Part shown: positions 16,046-24,428 of the stretch, one piece after another
Layout: each line of letters opens with the position of its first letter
How positions within the stretch are numbered: the stretch's first letter is position 1
NCBI RefSeq assembly: GCF_004363235.1
Contig: NZ_SNYW01000013.1
Span: forward strand, 124,001 to 188,000
DNA length: 64,000 nt
From: Dongia mobilis
GTDB taxonomy: Bacteria > Pseudomonadota > Alphaproteobacteria > Dongiales > Dongiaceae
Direction of reading: 5' to 3'
The notes under the pieces: model-generated
Databases searched by the model: none
Told to the model about the DNA's origin: nothing
What the model saw: the letters and a program-made list of their open reading frames with translations, nothing else
Made by a program: the position numbers and the translations under genes

Positions 16046-16708
16046 ATGAACACACACTGCGCGCCGTCGCTTTGGCTGAAACTTCCCTACACGCTCTTCA
16101 TGGCCGTGCTGGTGCCGATCTATTGGCGCGATTACGGGCCGACGAATTTCCTCTATTTCTGCGATGTCGCCCTGTTCCTCGCCCTGATCTCGCTCTGGTC
16201 CGGCCAAATGCTGTGGGCCTCGGCCGCGGCGATCGGCATCCTGCTGCCGCAGGCCATCTGGATGGCGGACTTCCTGGGCAGCGCCATCGGCCTGCCGGTG
16301 ACCGGCATGACCCTCTACATGTTTGACGCAGGCATTCCCCTCTTCACGCGATTCCTCTCCTTCTTCCATTTCTGGCTGCCGCTGTTCATCCTTTATCTGC
16401 TGTGGCGGCACGGCTATGACCGGCGGGCGATCTGGCTGTGGTGGCCGCTTGCCACCATCCTGCTTCTCATCTGCTATTGGATTTCGCCACCACCACCGGC
16501 GCCCGCCGACAATCCGGGCCTGCCCGTCAACATCAACTATGTCTACGGCCTCGGCGATGCGGCGCCGCAGGACTGGCTGCCGCCCGATCTCTATTTCGCG
16601 CTGCTGCTGGTGGCCATGCCGCTTTTCGTCTTCTGGCCGACCCATTGGGTGCTGAAGCGCCTTCTGGCCGTTCCAGCACTGCACCCGCCGCCGCAGGGCC
16701 TCAGTTGA
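16046..16708 (+). CDS. Conserved integral membrane protein
   Basis: 220 residues from the ATG at 16046 (MNTHCAPSLWLKLPYTLFMA). There are about six hydrophobic segments with few charges. The phrase YWRDYGPTNFLYFCDVALF near residue 25 is a conserved block in an uncharacterised membrane family found across several phyla. A start at 15998 would add 16 residues without hydrophobic character. The last eight bases overlap the end of the convergent TPR gene. No function can be assigned. Confidence 0.75.
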   Translation: MNTHCAPSLWLKLPYTLFMAVLVPIYWRDYGPTNFLYFCDVALFLALISLWSGQMLWASAAAIGILLPQAIWMADFLGSAIGLPVTGMTLYMFDAGIPLFTRFLSFFHFWLPLFILYLLWRHGYDRRAIWLWWPLATILLLICYWISPPPPAPADNPGLPVNINYVYGLGDAAPQDWLPPDLYFALLLVAMPLFVFWPTHWVLKRLLAVPALHPPPQGLS

Positions 16709-17501
16709 ATCCGGCGCGGCGCATGCCCTCTTCCCAGTGCAGGCGATCCTTCTCGCTGGCGAAGGGGTTGCGCGCCAGTTCGCTAGCGAGATCCCAATCC
16801 GCACGCGCCTTGCGCAGCCGGCCGAGCGCTTCCTGTGCCAGCGCATTGTCACCTATATAGGCATAGGCAGCCGCCAGCAGAAGCTGGATATCGGGCACAT
16901 AGCCGGCATCGAAGCATTTCTTGCGCATCGCCGTGATCTCGGCGATCGTTTCCTTGTATTCACGCCTGTTGAAATGGGCCCAGGCCCGGATCCAGCGATA
17001 CCAGTCGGGAACGCGCACGGCTCGATCCAGAAGCTCGAAGGCGCGGTCGCTGTTGCCAGCATAGACATAGGCCTCGGCCATCTCGACCAGCAGGTCATTG
17101 CGCCGGTCCAGCTTGTCGGTCTGCCGGTCGAACAAGGCGAGCGCGTGCTCGTAAGCCCGATAGGCTTCCTCGCCCCGTCCCAGATTGAGAAGAACGAATG
17201 CCAAATCCCAATGATTGGCATAGTCGCCCGCATCAAGGCTGATGGCTGTCCGGGCATGTCCTTCCGCCTCTTCCAGCAACTGCTTGGCCCTTTTCCGGTC
17301 GCGTTCATGCCCACCTACCACGATCTGCGCCAGGCAATAGGCGATATGGCCCCAGGCCCGGGCAAAATCCGGCGACAGGCTGGTGGCCGCGCGAAACTTG
17401 GCGAGGGCCGCATCGAGGTCCTTGCGGTCGATGACCGAGAAAAGCTGCTGGCCTTCGAGATAGAGAACGAAGGCTTCATCCGACGTATTCTTCAGCGACA
17501 T
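16701..17501 (-). CDS. TPR protein related to the C-terminus of the neighbouring cyclase
   Basis: 266 residues, entirely helical TPR-like repeats. The segment DAGDYANHWDLAFVLLNLG near residue 93 matches DPGDYANHWDLAFVYLNTR in the C-terminal half of the next gene, so the two share a repeat scaffold. This copy has no cyclase domain. It is encoded 38 bases downstream of the cyclase gene and probably in the same transcript. It may be a partner or a decoy of the larger protein; that is inference. Confidence 0.75.
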   Translation of the reverse strand: MSLKNTSDEAFVLYLEGQQLFSVIDRKDLDAALAKFRAATSLSPDFARAWGHIAYCLAQIVVGGHERDRKRAKQLLEEAEGHARTAISLDAGDYANHWDLAFVLLNLGRGEEAYRAYEHALALFDRQTDKLDRRNDLLVEMAEAYVYAGNSDRAFELLDRAVRVPDWYRWIRAWAHFNRREYKETIAEITAMRKKCFDAGYVPDIQLLLAAAYAYIGDNALAQEALGRLRKARADWDLASELARNPFASEKDRLHWEEGMRRAGFN

Positions 17502-17539
17502 TGCCGTTCCCCCCTTTTCCTGCCTCTGCCACGGACCTG

Positions 17540-19291
17540 TCAGGCCGCGGGCAGCCCGGCCCGTGCCAGCGCGCCCAGCCAGCGATCCTCGTCGACGCTG
17601 TGGCGGAAGGTCATGCGGGCGCGTTCCTTGACGAGCGACCAGCCCGGCCGGTAGGCCAGGAACCGATCCAGCGTGGCGGCGGCCTCCGCTTGCCGCGACA
17701 GAGCGGCAAGGATGGCGGCGCGCAGAAGGTCGGCGTGCTGCGGCGGCCGGTTCATGCGCTCAAGCTCGGCTAGGGCATCGGCGAGACGGTCGCTGTTGAA
17801 CAGCGCCCAGCTCATCACCCAGTGATACCAATCGGGATGGAACGGGTTGCGCCGCATGGCCTCGGCCAATTGCTTGAGCGCCAGCGCGGTCTCGCCGGTA
17901 TAGACCAGCGTCTCGGCCATCTCGGCCAGCAGATCGGCGTCATTGGGATTGAGGCTAACGGCGCGGCCATAAGAGTCGCGGGCGAGATCGAAGCGCCGCG
18001 TATTGAGGTAGACGAAGGCAAGGTCCCAGTGATTGGCGTAGTCGCCGGGATCGAGCGCCACGGCACGGCGGGCAAATTCCTCGGCCTGCACCAGGATCGC
18101 CGCATCGGCCCAGCCGGCGATCCAGGCCTGGACGGCGGTATAGGCGAGGTAGCCCCAGGCCTTGGCAAAGCCGGGGTCGAGCGCGGCCGCGAGCTCGAAC
18201 TGCTGCCGGCTGAGATCGAGCGCCGCCTGGGATTCGATCGAATAGAGCGAGACCCCGCGCAAATAGGCATCATAGGCGTCGATCTCGACCACGGCCTTCT
18301 TGAGCGCACGCTGGCCCTCGATGTCGCGCAGCCGGCCGGGCAGCGCGCCGACGACACGGCGAATGATCTCGTCCTGCAACTGGAAGAGATCGCCGCGATC
18401 ATGCTCGAACCGTTCCGCCCAGACGTGATGACCGGTACCGCCATCGATCAGCTGCGCATTCACGCGGATGCGTTCCTGCAGGCGCTGGACGCTGCCTTCC
18501 AGAAGATAGCGGACATCGAGCTCGGCGGCGATCTCCTGCACCTTGCGGTGCCGGTGCTTGTAGGCGAAGGCGGAATTCGCCGCGATCACGAGGAGATCGG
18601 GAAAGCGTGACAGGTCGGTGGTGATATCGTTGACGAGGCCGTCGCAGAAATATTCCTGGGCCGGGTCGCCGGACAGGTTGTCGAAGGGAAGCACGACGAT
18701 GCTGATACCGGGGCGCGAACGGAGGGCGGTGGCGTCGACAGCCCTGGTCGCCTTGCTGGCATTGCCGCCGCTGGACGCCACCTGATAGACCCGCACCGGG
18801 CCGATATTCTTGAGCTGCACCTGGCCGAGATCGTCGAAGCTGAAATCGGCGCATTGCCGCACCTGGCGATAGGCTTCCTCGCTGAGGCAGATGCCGCCGG
18901 GCCGCGCGACGGATTCGAGGCGCGAGGCGAGGTTCACGCAATCGCCATAGAGATTGCCGTCATCGGTCGGAATGACGTCGCCGAGATTGATACCGATGCG
19001 GAAGGCAAGGCGACGTTCTGCGCTGTCATCGGCGTTGAGTCTCTCGAGGAGGCGCTGCGATTGCAGGGCGCACCGGACGGAATCGAGGGCGCTGCCGAAC
19101 TCCGCCAGCACACTGTCGCCGGCGCCGGAGAAAATGCGGCCGCCGTGGCGGCGAATCTCCTCATCGAGCACCTGCCGTCGCTGCAGCAGGATGCTCATGC
19201 CCGCTTCCTCGTCGCGATGCATCAGCCGGCTGTAATCGACGGCGTCGGCGGCAAGGATCGCAACGAGACGGCGCGGCATAGGAGCCTGCAT
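17540..19291 (-). CDS. Class III adenylate/guanylate cyclase with TPR domain
   Basis: 583 residues from the ATG at 19291 (GGGAG site). The cyclase catalytic domain (about 7-170) shows the metal aspartates in ILAADAVDYSRLM and GDSVLAEF and the catalytic Asn-Arg in NLYGDCVNLASRLE, so it should be active. A middle domain (about 195-330, SIVVLPFDNLSGDPAQEYF) of the kind often joined to such cyclases follows, then TPRs to the C-terminus. There is no membrane segment. The architecture is common in Rhizobiales and Rhodospirillales. cAMP made here could in principle feed the cyclic-nucleotide-binding protein at 29938. A longer frame runs upstream to 19381 without a start signal. Confidence 0.9.
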   Translation of the reverse strand: MQAPMPRRLVAILAADAVDYSRLMHRDEEAGMSILLQRRQVLDEEIRRHGGRIFSGAGDSVLAEFGSALDSVRCALQSQRLLERLNADDSAERRLAFRIGINLGDVIPTDDGNLYGDCVNLASRLESVARPGGICLSEEAYRQVRQCADFSFDDLGQVQLKNIGPVRVYQVASSGGNASKATRAVDATALRSRPGISIVVLPFDNLSGDPAQEYFCDGLVNDITTDLSRFPDLLVIAANSAFAYKHRHRKVQEIAAELDVRYLLEGSVQRLQERIRVNAQLIDGGTGHHVWAERFEHDRGDLFQLQDEIIRRVVGALPGRLRDIEGQRALKKAVVEIDAYDAYLRGVSLYSIESQAALDLSRQQFELAAALDPGFAKAWGYLAYTAVQAWIAGWADAAILVQAEEFARRAVALDPGDYANHWDLAFVYLNTRRFDLARDSYGRAVSLNPNDADLLAEMAETLVYTGETALALKQLAEAMRRNPFHPDWYHWVMSWALFNSDRLADALAELERMNRPPQHADLLRAAILAALSRQAEAAATLDRFLAYRPGWSLVKERARMTFRHSVDEDRWLGALARAGLPAA

Positions 19292-19457
19292 GCTAGGAAT
19301 CTCCCGAGATGTCGGAGGGCGCATTCCTCTAAAGGACAATAGCCGAACGGCACTGCGCCAGCCAGAGCAACACAGGCGCAAGGAATAAAGTCTGGTGTGG
19401 ATCGTCCCGCGTTATCAATTGGGATGCGGTTTCATACCAGAATGTGCTTTGCAGAGG

Positions 19458-20204
19458 CTAAAGCAGGTGCTGACCGCCGGTGAGGAAAATCTCGGTCCCC
19501 GTCACATAGGCGAAATCGCTGCCGCAAAGCTGGTAGACGACGCCTGCCACTTCCGCCGGCGTGCCCATGCGGCCCATCGGAATGCGCGGAATAAGCGCCT
19601 CGTATTCCGGGCCGATCATGGCCGTCTCGATCTCGCCCGGCGCCACCGCATTGACGCGCACGCCGAGCGGGGCAAATTCATTGGCCATTTCGCGGGTCAG
19701 CGCGGAAAGCGCCGCCTTCGAGGTGGAATAGGCGGAACCGGCGAAGGGATGGATCGCGTGTCCCGCGATCGAGGTGATATTGACCACCGAGCCCTTGCCC
19801 TTGGCCAGGGCCGGGGCGAAGCCCCGGGCCAGTTGCAGCGGCGCGAAGAGATTGAGCTCGAACACCTCGCGCCAGGCGGAGGGATCGCCGTTGAGACAGC
19901 CGAGTCGCTCCTTGAACGGCGTCTTCGGGCTGATCGCGGCATTGTTGACCAGGGCATGCACCGGCGTACCCTCCAGCACCTCCAGCGCCGTTTCAACGAA
20001 ACGGATCGCGTCCTGCGGCAGGGCCAGGTCGACGGTGATGTGATGCGTCCAGTTGGGGTCGCGGCGGCACTCGTCCGGGATTGCATCGCGCGAACAGGTG
20101 ATGACGCGCCAGCCTTCGTCGCTGAAACGCTTGACGGTGGCATGGCCGATGCCGCGGCTGGCGCCGGTCAGCACCACAGTCTTGCGTTGGGAAGAGTCGG
20201 ACAT
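19458..20204 (-). CDS. SDR family oxidoreductase
   Basis: 248 residues, classical short-chain dehydrogenase. The cofactor loop VVLTGASRGIGHATVKRF is near residue 9, the NNAAISP segment sits near 92, and the catalytic YSTSKAAL is near 160. The start ATG at 20204 follows AGGAAA. The C-terminal GSDFAYVTGTEIFLTGGQHL is the standard closing strand. The substrate is unknown. It lies 22 bases downstream of the cation-efflux gene on the same strand, so the genes from pdxH to this one are probably one operon. Confidence 0.9.
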   Translation of the reverse strand: MSDSSQRKTVVLTGASRGIGHATVKRFSDEGWRVITCSRDAIPDECRRDPNWTHHITVDLALPQDAIRFVETALEVLEGTPVHALVNNAAISPKTPFKERLGCLNGDPSAWREVFELNLFAPLQLARGFAPALAKGKGSVVNITSIAGHAIHPFAGSAYSTSKAALSALTREMANEFAPLGVRVNAVAPGEIETAMIGPEYEALIPRIPMGRMGTPAEVAGVVYQLCGSDFAYVTGTEIFLTGGQHLL

Positions 20205-20226
20205 GGAATTTTCCTGTTTCTTGCGA

Positions 20227-21159
20227 TCAGGCGTCGCGCTGGCGCCGTTCGACGACGGATTGCGGGTCCTGGTGGATGAGGATCTCGGCGGCGGGAAAGG
20301 CCGCCTGCAACTCGGCCTCGACCGCATCCGAGATGCGATGCGCTTCCTTGAGCGAGATCTCGTCGTCGAGCTCGAGGTGGAACTGGATGAAACCGTCGAG
20401 CCCGGCCATGCGCGTCTTCAGATCGTGCAGGTCAATCACCTCCGGATGGCCGCGCACGATCGTCTTGATTTTATTCCGGGTTGCGTCGTCCATTTCGCGG
20501 TCCATCAGCATGTCGAAAGATTGCCGCCCGATGCTGACCGCGGTGTAGCCGATGAAGATGGCGACGCCGAGGCCGACCAGCGGATCGGCCCACCAGAGGT
20601 CGAACTGGCCGACCAGGACGAGCGCCAGGATGACGCTGAAATTGACCAGGAAATCGCTGCTGTAATGGGCGGAATCGGCACCCACAGCCAGCGATCCGGT
20701 AAGGCGCACGACGCGGCGCTGGTAGAGGATCAGCAATCCGGTGATGGCGATGGAGGCCAGCATCACGGCGATGCCGATCTCCGAATGCCGCACCACATGC
20801 TGATCGGCGAAGCGGTGATAGACCTCGACCAGCAGGATGAGCGAGGAGCCCAGGATGAAAGCCATCTGCATGAGGCCGGCCAGCGGTTCGGCCTTGCCAT
20901 GGCCGAAGCGGTGCTCGGCATCCGGCGGAGTCAACGCCTGGCGGACGGCAATCAGGTTGACCAGGGAAGCAGCAAAATCGAGGGCGGAATCGAATAGCGT
21001 TGAGAGCAGGCTGACCGAACCGGTGGCCAGATAGGCGGCGAATTTGATGGCGATCATGACCAGGGCCGCCGCAATGGCAGCGACCGTGGCACGCCGCATC
21101 AGGCGCCCGGCTGCGGCGCGATCATTGGCAAACGGGACTGCGCCGGCCCTCCCGGTCAT
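20227..21159 (-). CDS. Cation diffusion facilitator (FieF-like)
   Basis: 310 residues with six predicted membrane segments. The metal-site motif of segment 2, SLLSTLFDSALDFAASLVN, and that of segment 5, GADSAHYSSDFLVN, each supply the HD/DD residues of the zinc or iron exporter site. A cytoplasmic C-terminal domain (about 215-300) carries the usual DLHDLKTRMAG. There is no His-rich loop, unlike the second CDF protein at 56430. It is encoded ten bases downstream of pdxH; a metal link to pyridoxal phosphate is not evident. Confidence 0.92.
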   Translation of the reverse strand: MTGRAGAVPFANDRAAAGRLMRRATVAAIAAALVMIAIKFAAYLATGSVSLLSTLFDSALDFAASLVNLIAVRQALTPPDAEHRFGHGKAEPLAGLMQMAFILGSSLILLVEVYHRFADQHVVRHSEIGIAVMLASIAITGLLILYQRRVVRLTGSLAVGADSAHYSSDFLVNFSVILALVLVGQFDLWWADPLVGLGVAIFIGYTAVSIGRQSFDMLMDREMDDATRNKIKTIVRGHPEVIDLHDLKTRMAGLDGFIQFHLELDDEISLKEAHRISDAVEAELQAAFPAAEILIHQDPQSVVERRQRDA

Positions 21160-21169
21160 GAATCGGCCC

Positions 21170-21802
21170 TCATGGAAACAGCTTCTCCGTGCGCCAGCGA
21201 TCTCCGTCGGGGGAATAGACCAACCGGTCATGGAGGCGGAACGGGCGGTCCTCCCAGAACTCGAAATAGGTCGGGCGGATGCGGAAGCCCGACCAGTATT
21301 CCGGGCGCGGAACGGTGCCGATGGCATATTTCGCGGTGAAGGCGGCGATGCGCTTTTCCAGTTCGAAGCGGCTTTCCAGTGGCCGCGATTGCTGGCTGGC
21401 CCAGGCGCCGATCTGGCTGGCCCGCGGGCGGGAATGATAATAGTCGTCGGCCTCGGCATCGCTGACGATCTCGACCTCGCCCTCGACCCGCACCTGGCGC
21501 CGCAGGCTTTTCCAGTGCAGCACCAGTGCCGCCTTGCGGGTTTCGAGGATCTGCCGCCCCTTGCGGCTTTCGAAATTGGTGTAGAAGACGAAACCGCGCG
21601 GATCGATCGCCTTCAGCAGCACCATGCGCACCGAGGGCATCCCGTCAGCGCCGACACTGGCCAGGGCCATGGCATTGGGGTCGTTGATCTCGCTCTTTTC
21701 CGCCTCGGCCAGCCAGGCCGCGGCCTTGGCGAAGGGCTCTTCCCAGGGATGCAGATCATCCGGCCCGGGCTTGCCGGTCGCCACCGACATGCTGTCATCC
21801 AT
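21170..21802 (-). CDS. pdxH: Pyridoxamine 5'-phosphate oxidase
   Basis: FMN-dependent oxidation of PNP/PMP to pyridoxal phosphate. 210 residues, the usual size. Visible landmarks are the FMN and substrate residues in [27 protein letters not shown] near residue 79, QSRPLESR near 136 and the C-terminal [17 protein letters not shown]. The terminal motif WRTEKLFP replaces the more common RLYP. First gene of a minus-strand group with the CDF and SDR genes. Confidence 0.96.
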   Translation of the reverse strand: MDDSMSVATGKPGPDDLHPWEEPFAKAAAWLAEAEKSEINDPNAMALASVGADGMPSVRMVLLKAIDPRGFVFYTNFESRKGRQILETRKAALVLHWKSLRRQVRVEGEVEIVSDAEADDYYHSRPRASQIGAWASQQSRPLESRFELEKRIAAFTAKYAIGTVPRPEYWSGFRIRPTYFEFWEDRPFRLHDRLVYSPDGDRWRTEKLFP

Positions 21803-21909
21803 GAATGTTGTCCATCACGTTGCGATGAGCCTCCTCTATAGCATTGAAATAGGGCACGGATGTCGCCATTTTCCAGTTGGATTTTCCACCCGATCAAGAG
21901 GTTGCGTCG

Positions 21910-22410
21910 ATGCATTCGCTGATAGTCCGCCGCCATTTGGCCGGCCTTGCCCTCGCGGCACTTCTGGCAGCGGCACTGGCCGGCTGTACGCAGGGCAGCG
22001 GCGGCTGGAACAAGCAGCAGACGGGCACGGCCCTGGGTGCCGTTGCCGGTGCGGCGGCGGGTGCCGCCATCGGCGGCAAGGACAATTGGTGGTGGGCAGC
22101 GGGTCTGGGCGCCCTGGCGGGGGGCGTCGTCGGCAACCAGGTCGGCGCCTATCTCGACCGCCAGGACCAGCAGACTTCGTACCAGACGGCGACCCACGCC
22201 CTCAACAACGTGCCGGACGGCCAGACCGCCAGCTGGTCCAATCCGCAGAACAACACCAGCGGCTATACCAGGCCGGTCGAGACGGTGCAGACGGCGGGCG
22301 GCCAGACTTGCCGCACCTTCCAGACCGGCGTCACCGCCCAGGGCCAGTCCAGTTCCGGCACCGGCACCGCCTGCCGCCAGCCCGACGGTACCTGGAAGAT
22401 CATGCCCTAG
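21910..22410 (+). CDS. Glycine-zipper outer-membrane lipoprotein (17-kDa surface-antigen type)
   Basis: 166 residues from the ATG at 21910. A lipoprotein signal peptide ends in LAGC (Cys at about residue 26). It is followed by a glycine-zipper segment rich in GAVAGAAAGAAIGG and GLGALAGGVVGNQVGAYLD, typical of RickA17kDa/SlyB-like proteins that anchor in the outer membrane. The C-terminal half holds TCRTFQTGV and ends in ACRQPDGTWKIMP. An AAGAGG site supports this start; the frame is open a further 11 codons upstream. It probably contributes to envelope integrity. Confidence 0.88.
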   Translation: MHSLIVRRHLAGLALAALLAAALAGCTQGSGGWNKQQTGTALGAVAGAAAGAAIGGKDNWWWAAGLGALAGGVVGNQVGAYLDRQDQQTSYQTATHALNNVPDGQTASWSNPQNNTSGYTRPVETVQTAGGQTCRTFQTGVTAQGQSSSGTGTACRQPDGTWKIMP

Positions 22411-22420
22411 GGCAACGCTC

Positions 22421-22504
22421 GGGACACTGGCGCCGGGACACTGGCGCCGGAACACTGGCGCCGGAACACTGGCGCCGGAACACTGGCGCCGGAACACTGG
22501 CGCG
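22421..22504. repeat. Six tandem copies of a 14-bp repeat
   Basis: The unit is GGAACACTGGCGCC; the first two copies have GGG at the start and the last ends in CGCG. It fills the gap between the lipoprotein stop and the DnaJ-like gene. Each unit contains the palindrome GGCGCC. The length is not a multiple of three, so it is unlikely to be coding. Confidence 0.92.
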
Positions 22505-22561
22505 ATGGCCGGCCCCATGCCACCATCATTTCAGTAAACTTCACCGGTTGCGGAAGCCAAG

Positions 22562-23488
22562 ATGGCAGATCCCTATAAGGTTCTAGGCGTGAGCCGCCTC
22601 GCCAGTGCGGACGAGATCAAGAAAGCGTATCGCAAGCTCGCCAAGAAACTGCATCCCGACCTCAATCCCGGCGACAAGAAGATCGAGACCCAGTTCAAGG
22701 AGGCAAGTGCCGCCTATGACCTGCTCTCGGATGCGGAGAAACGCCGCAAGTTCGACCGCGGCGAACTGGACGAGAACGGCAATCCGCGCGCCGGATTTCA
22801 GGCCGGCGGGCCCTGGAGCCAGGCCCGGGGTGGTGCCGGCGGCGGTCGTGGCCGGGGGCCGAAGGATTTCGGCATCGACCTCGACGAGAATGACGAGATC
22901 TTCAAGGATTTCTTCGGCTTCGGCCGCGGCCGCGCCAATACCCGCATGCGCGGCGCCGACGTGACCTATCGGCTGGAGGTCGATTTCCTGGAGGCGGCGC
23001 GGGGCGCCAAGAAACGGGTCGGTCTTGCCGACGGCAAGACCCTCGACGTCAGCATCCCGGCCGGCACGGAATCGGGCAGCCAGTTGCGCCTCAAGGGCCA
23101 GGGTGCCGCCGGCCAGGGTGGCGCCCCCAGCGGCGACGCCTTTGTCGAAGTGGCGGTGCGCCCGCACCCCTATTTCGAGCGCGACGGTTTCGACGTGCTG
23201 CTGGAATGCCCGATCAGCCTACCGGAAGCGGTATTGGGCGGCACGATCGAGATTCCCACCATCGATGGCCGCGTCGCGCTCAAGGTGCCGATCGGCAGCA
23301 ATTCCGGCACACAACTCCGCCTCAAGGGCAAGGGCATCCAGAACCCCAAGACCAAGACGCGCGGCGACCAGTATGTGCGCTTTGTCGTCACCCTGCCGGC
23401 CAAGGCCGATACCGCCCTCGAAGCCGCCATCAAGGATTGGGCGAAGGCCCATCCCTATGAGGTGCGGCGGAAATTCGAGGAAAGCTAG
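22562..23488 (+). CDS. DnaJ-type co-chaperone (CbpA/DnaJ C-terminal domain)
   Basis: 308 residues. A J domain (about 4-68) carries HPD at 31-33 (KLHPDLNPGDKK), needed to stimulate DnaK. A G-rich linker with AGGGRGRGPKDFG follows, then two C-terminal client-binding domains (about 135-300) with GTESGSQLRLKGQG and IGSNSGTQLRLKGKG. There is no zinc-finger, so this is the CbpA type, not DnaJ proper. It ends with a TAG overlapping the stop of the convergent ATPase gene. Expression could be affected by the tandem repeat directly upstream. Confidence 0.93.
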   Translation: MADPYKVLGVSRLASADEIKKAYRKLAKKLHPDLNPGDKKIETQFKEASAAYDLLSDAEKRRKFDRGELDENGNPRAGFQAGGPWSQARGGAGGGRGRGPKDFGIDLDENDEIFKDFFGFGRGRANTRMRGADVTYRLEVDFLEAARGAKKRVGLADGKTLDVSIPAGTESGSQLRLKGQGAAGQGGAPSGDAFVEVAVRPHPYFERDGFDVLLECPISLPEAVLGGTIEIPTIDGRVALKVPIGSNSGTQLRLKGKGIQNPKTKTRGDQYVRFVVTLPAKADTALEAAIKDWAKAHPYEVRRKFEES

Positions 23489-24360
23489 CCGGCCGGCCCG
23501 GCGCCCTCTGCCAGGGCCTTCGCGACGACACCGTCCGGATCGCGAAAGAAGGCGGCCATGGCTTCGAAATGCGGCGTGGCGCGGAAATTGACCTCGGACA
23601 TGCCACAATCGGTCAAGTGCAGAAGGGTGGCGCCCGGGAGCGCCATCAGCAGGGGCGCATGGGTGGCGAGGACAATTTGCACCCGGCCGGTCAGTGCCCA
23701 GTCATGGATGAGGCGCAGCAGTTTCAACTGGCGGCTGGGCGACAACGCGCTTTCCGGTTCGTCCAGCAGATAGAGCGCGCGGGAACTTGCCTTCAGGCGA
23801 TTTTCGAACAGGGAGAGAAAGGATTCGCCGTGGCTCTGGCGCTGCAGGTGACGTTCGCCATAGAGGGAGCGCATTTCGGGCCAGTCGGCGGCCAAATTCT
23901 CCACATAGCTGGCTAGATTGATGTAGGAATCAGCGCGGAAGAAAAAACCCTGGGTAACCTTGGGCAACCACGACGCCCGGAGATGCGCCGCCAAGGGCGA
24001 TCTTTCGCTGTCGGGTGCCAGATAGTTGTGATCGCGGCTGCCGCCGCCGGCGTGGAAGCCGGCCAAGGTTGCGAGCGCCTCCAGCAAGGTCGACTTACCG
24101 GTCGCATTCTCGCCGACCAGGATGGTGACCGGCCGGGTAAAGACCAGTTCAAAATCATCGGCGCCAAAAGGTCCCAGATTGAAGGGATAGGAACCGTGCG
24201 GCCGCACGGACTCGCGCCACCGAATCGATCTCAGGAACGGCGCCTTGAGGGCTGAAGGACGCGCTGCCATGCAAAGCTGCTTTAAGCGTGAATCGAGATC
24301 GCCGATTGGAGCCGCGGCCCCGCGGGACTGCAAGCCATATTGATACTGAAAATCCGACAT
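23485..24360 (-). CDS. AAA family ATPase (AAA_21-like)
   Basis: About 291 residues from the ATG at 24360. The Walker A is ILVGENATGKSTLLEALA and the Walker B is ALYLLDEPESALSPSRQLKLL, with an H-loop-like IVLATHAPLLMA. Such small ATPases resemble RecF/SMC or ABC-like predicted ATPases; no nuclease or toxin gene is next to it, so it is not an obvious defence system. Starts are uncertain: ATGs at 24405 and 24270 are also in frame. The upstream neighbour is a glycosyltransferase gene on the same strand. Confidence 0.85.
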   Translation of the reverse strand: MSDFQYQYGLQSRGAAAPIGDLDSRLKQLCMAARPSALKAPFLRSIRWRESVRPHGSYPFNLGPFGADDFELVFTRPVTILVGENATGKSTLLEALATLAGFHAGGGSRDHNYLAPDSERSPLAAHLRASWLPKVTQGFFFRADSYINLASYVENLAADWPEMRSLYGERHLQRQSHGESFLSLFENRLKASSRALYLLDEPESALSPSRQLKLLRLIHDWALTGRVQIVLATHAPLLMALPGATLLHLTDCGMSEVNFRATPHFEAMAAFFRDPDGVVAKALAEGAGPAG

Positions 24361-24428
24361 CCGGATTGACCTGAACCGAGTGAATAGCCGGTCATGGCAC
24401 GGCATATCGCCGCGAAACCGCCTCGATC

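Noticed and set aside
22421-22504. CRISPR array
   Set aside because: The 14-bp units abut each other with no spacers and no cas genes.
23485-24360. Anti-phage defence ATPase
   Set aside because: The AAA ATPase has no nuclease, toxin or reverse transcriptase neighbour, and its surroundings are housekeeping genes.
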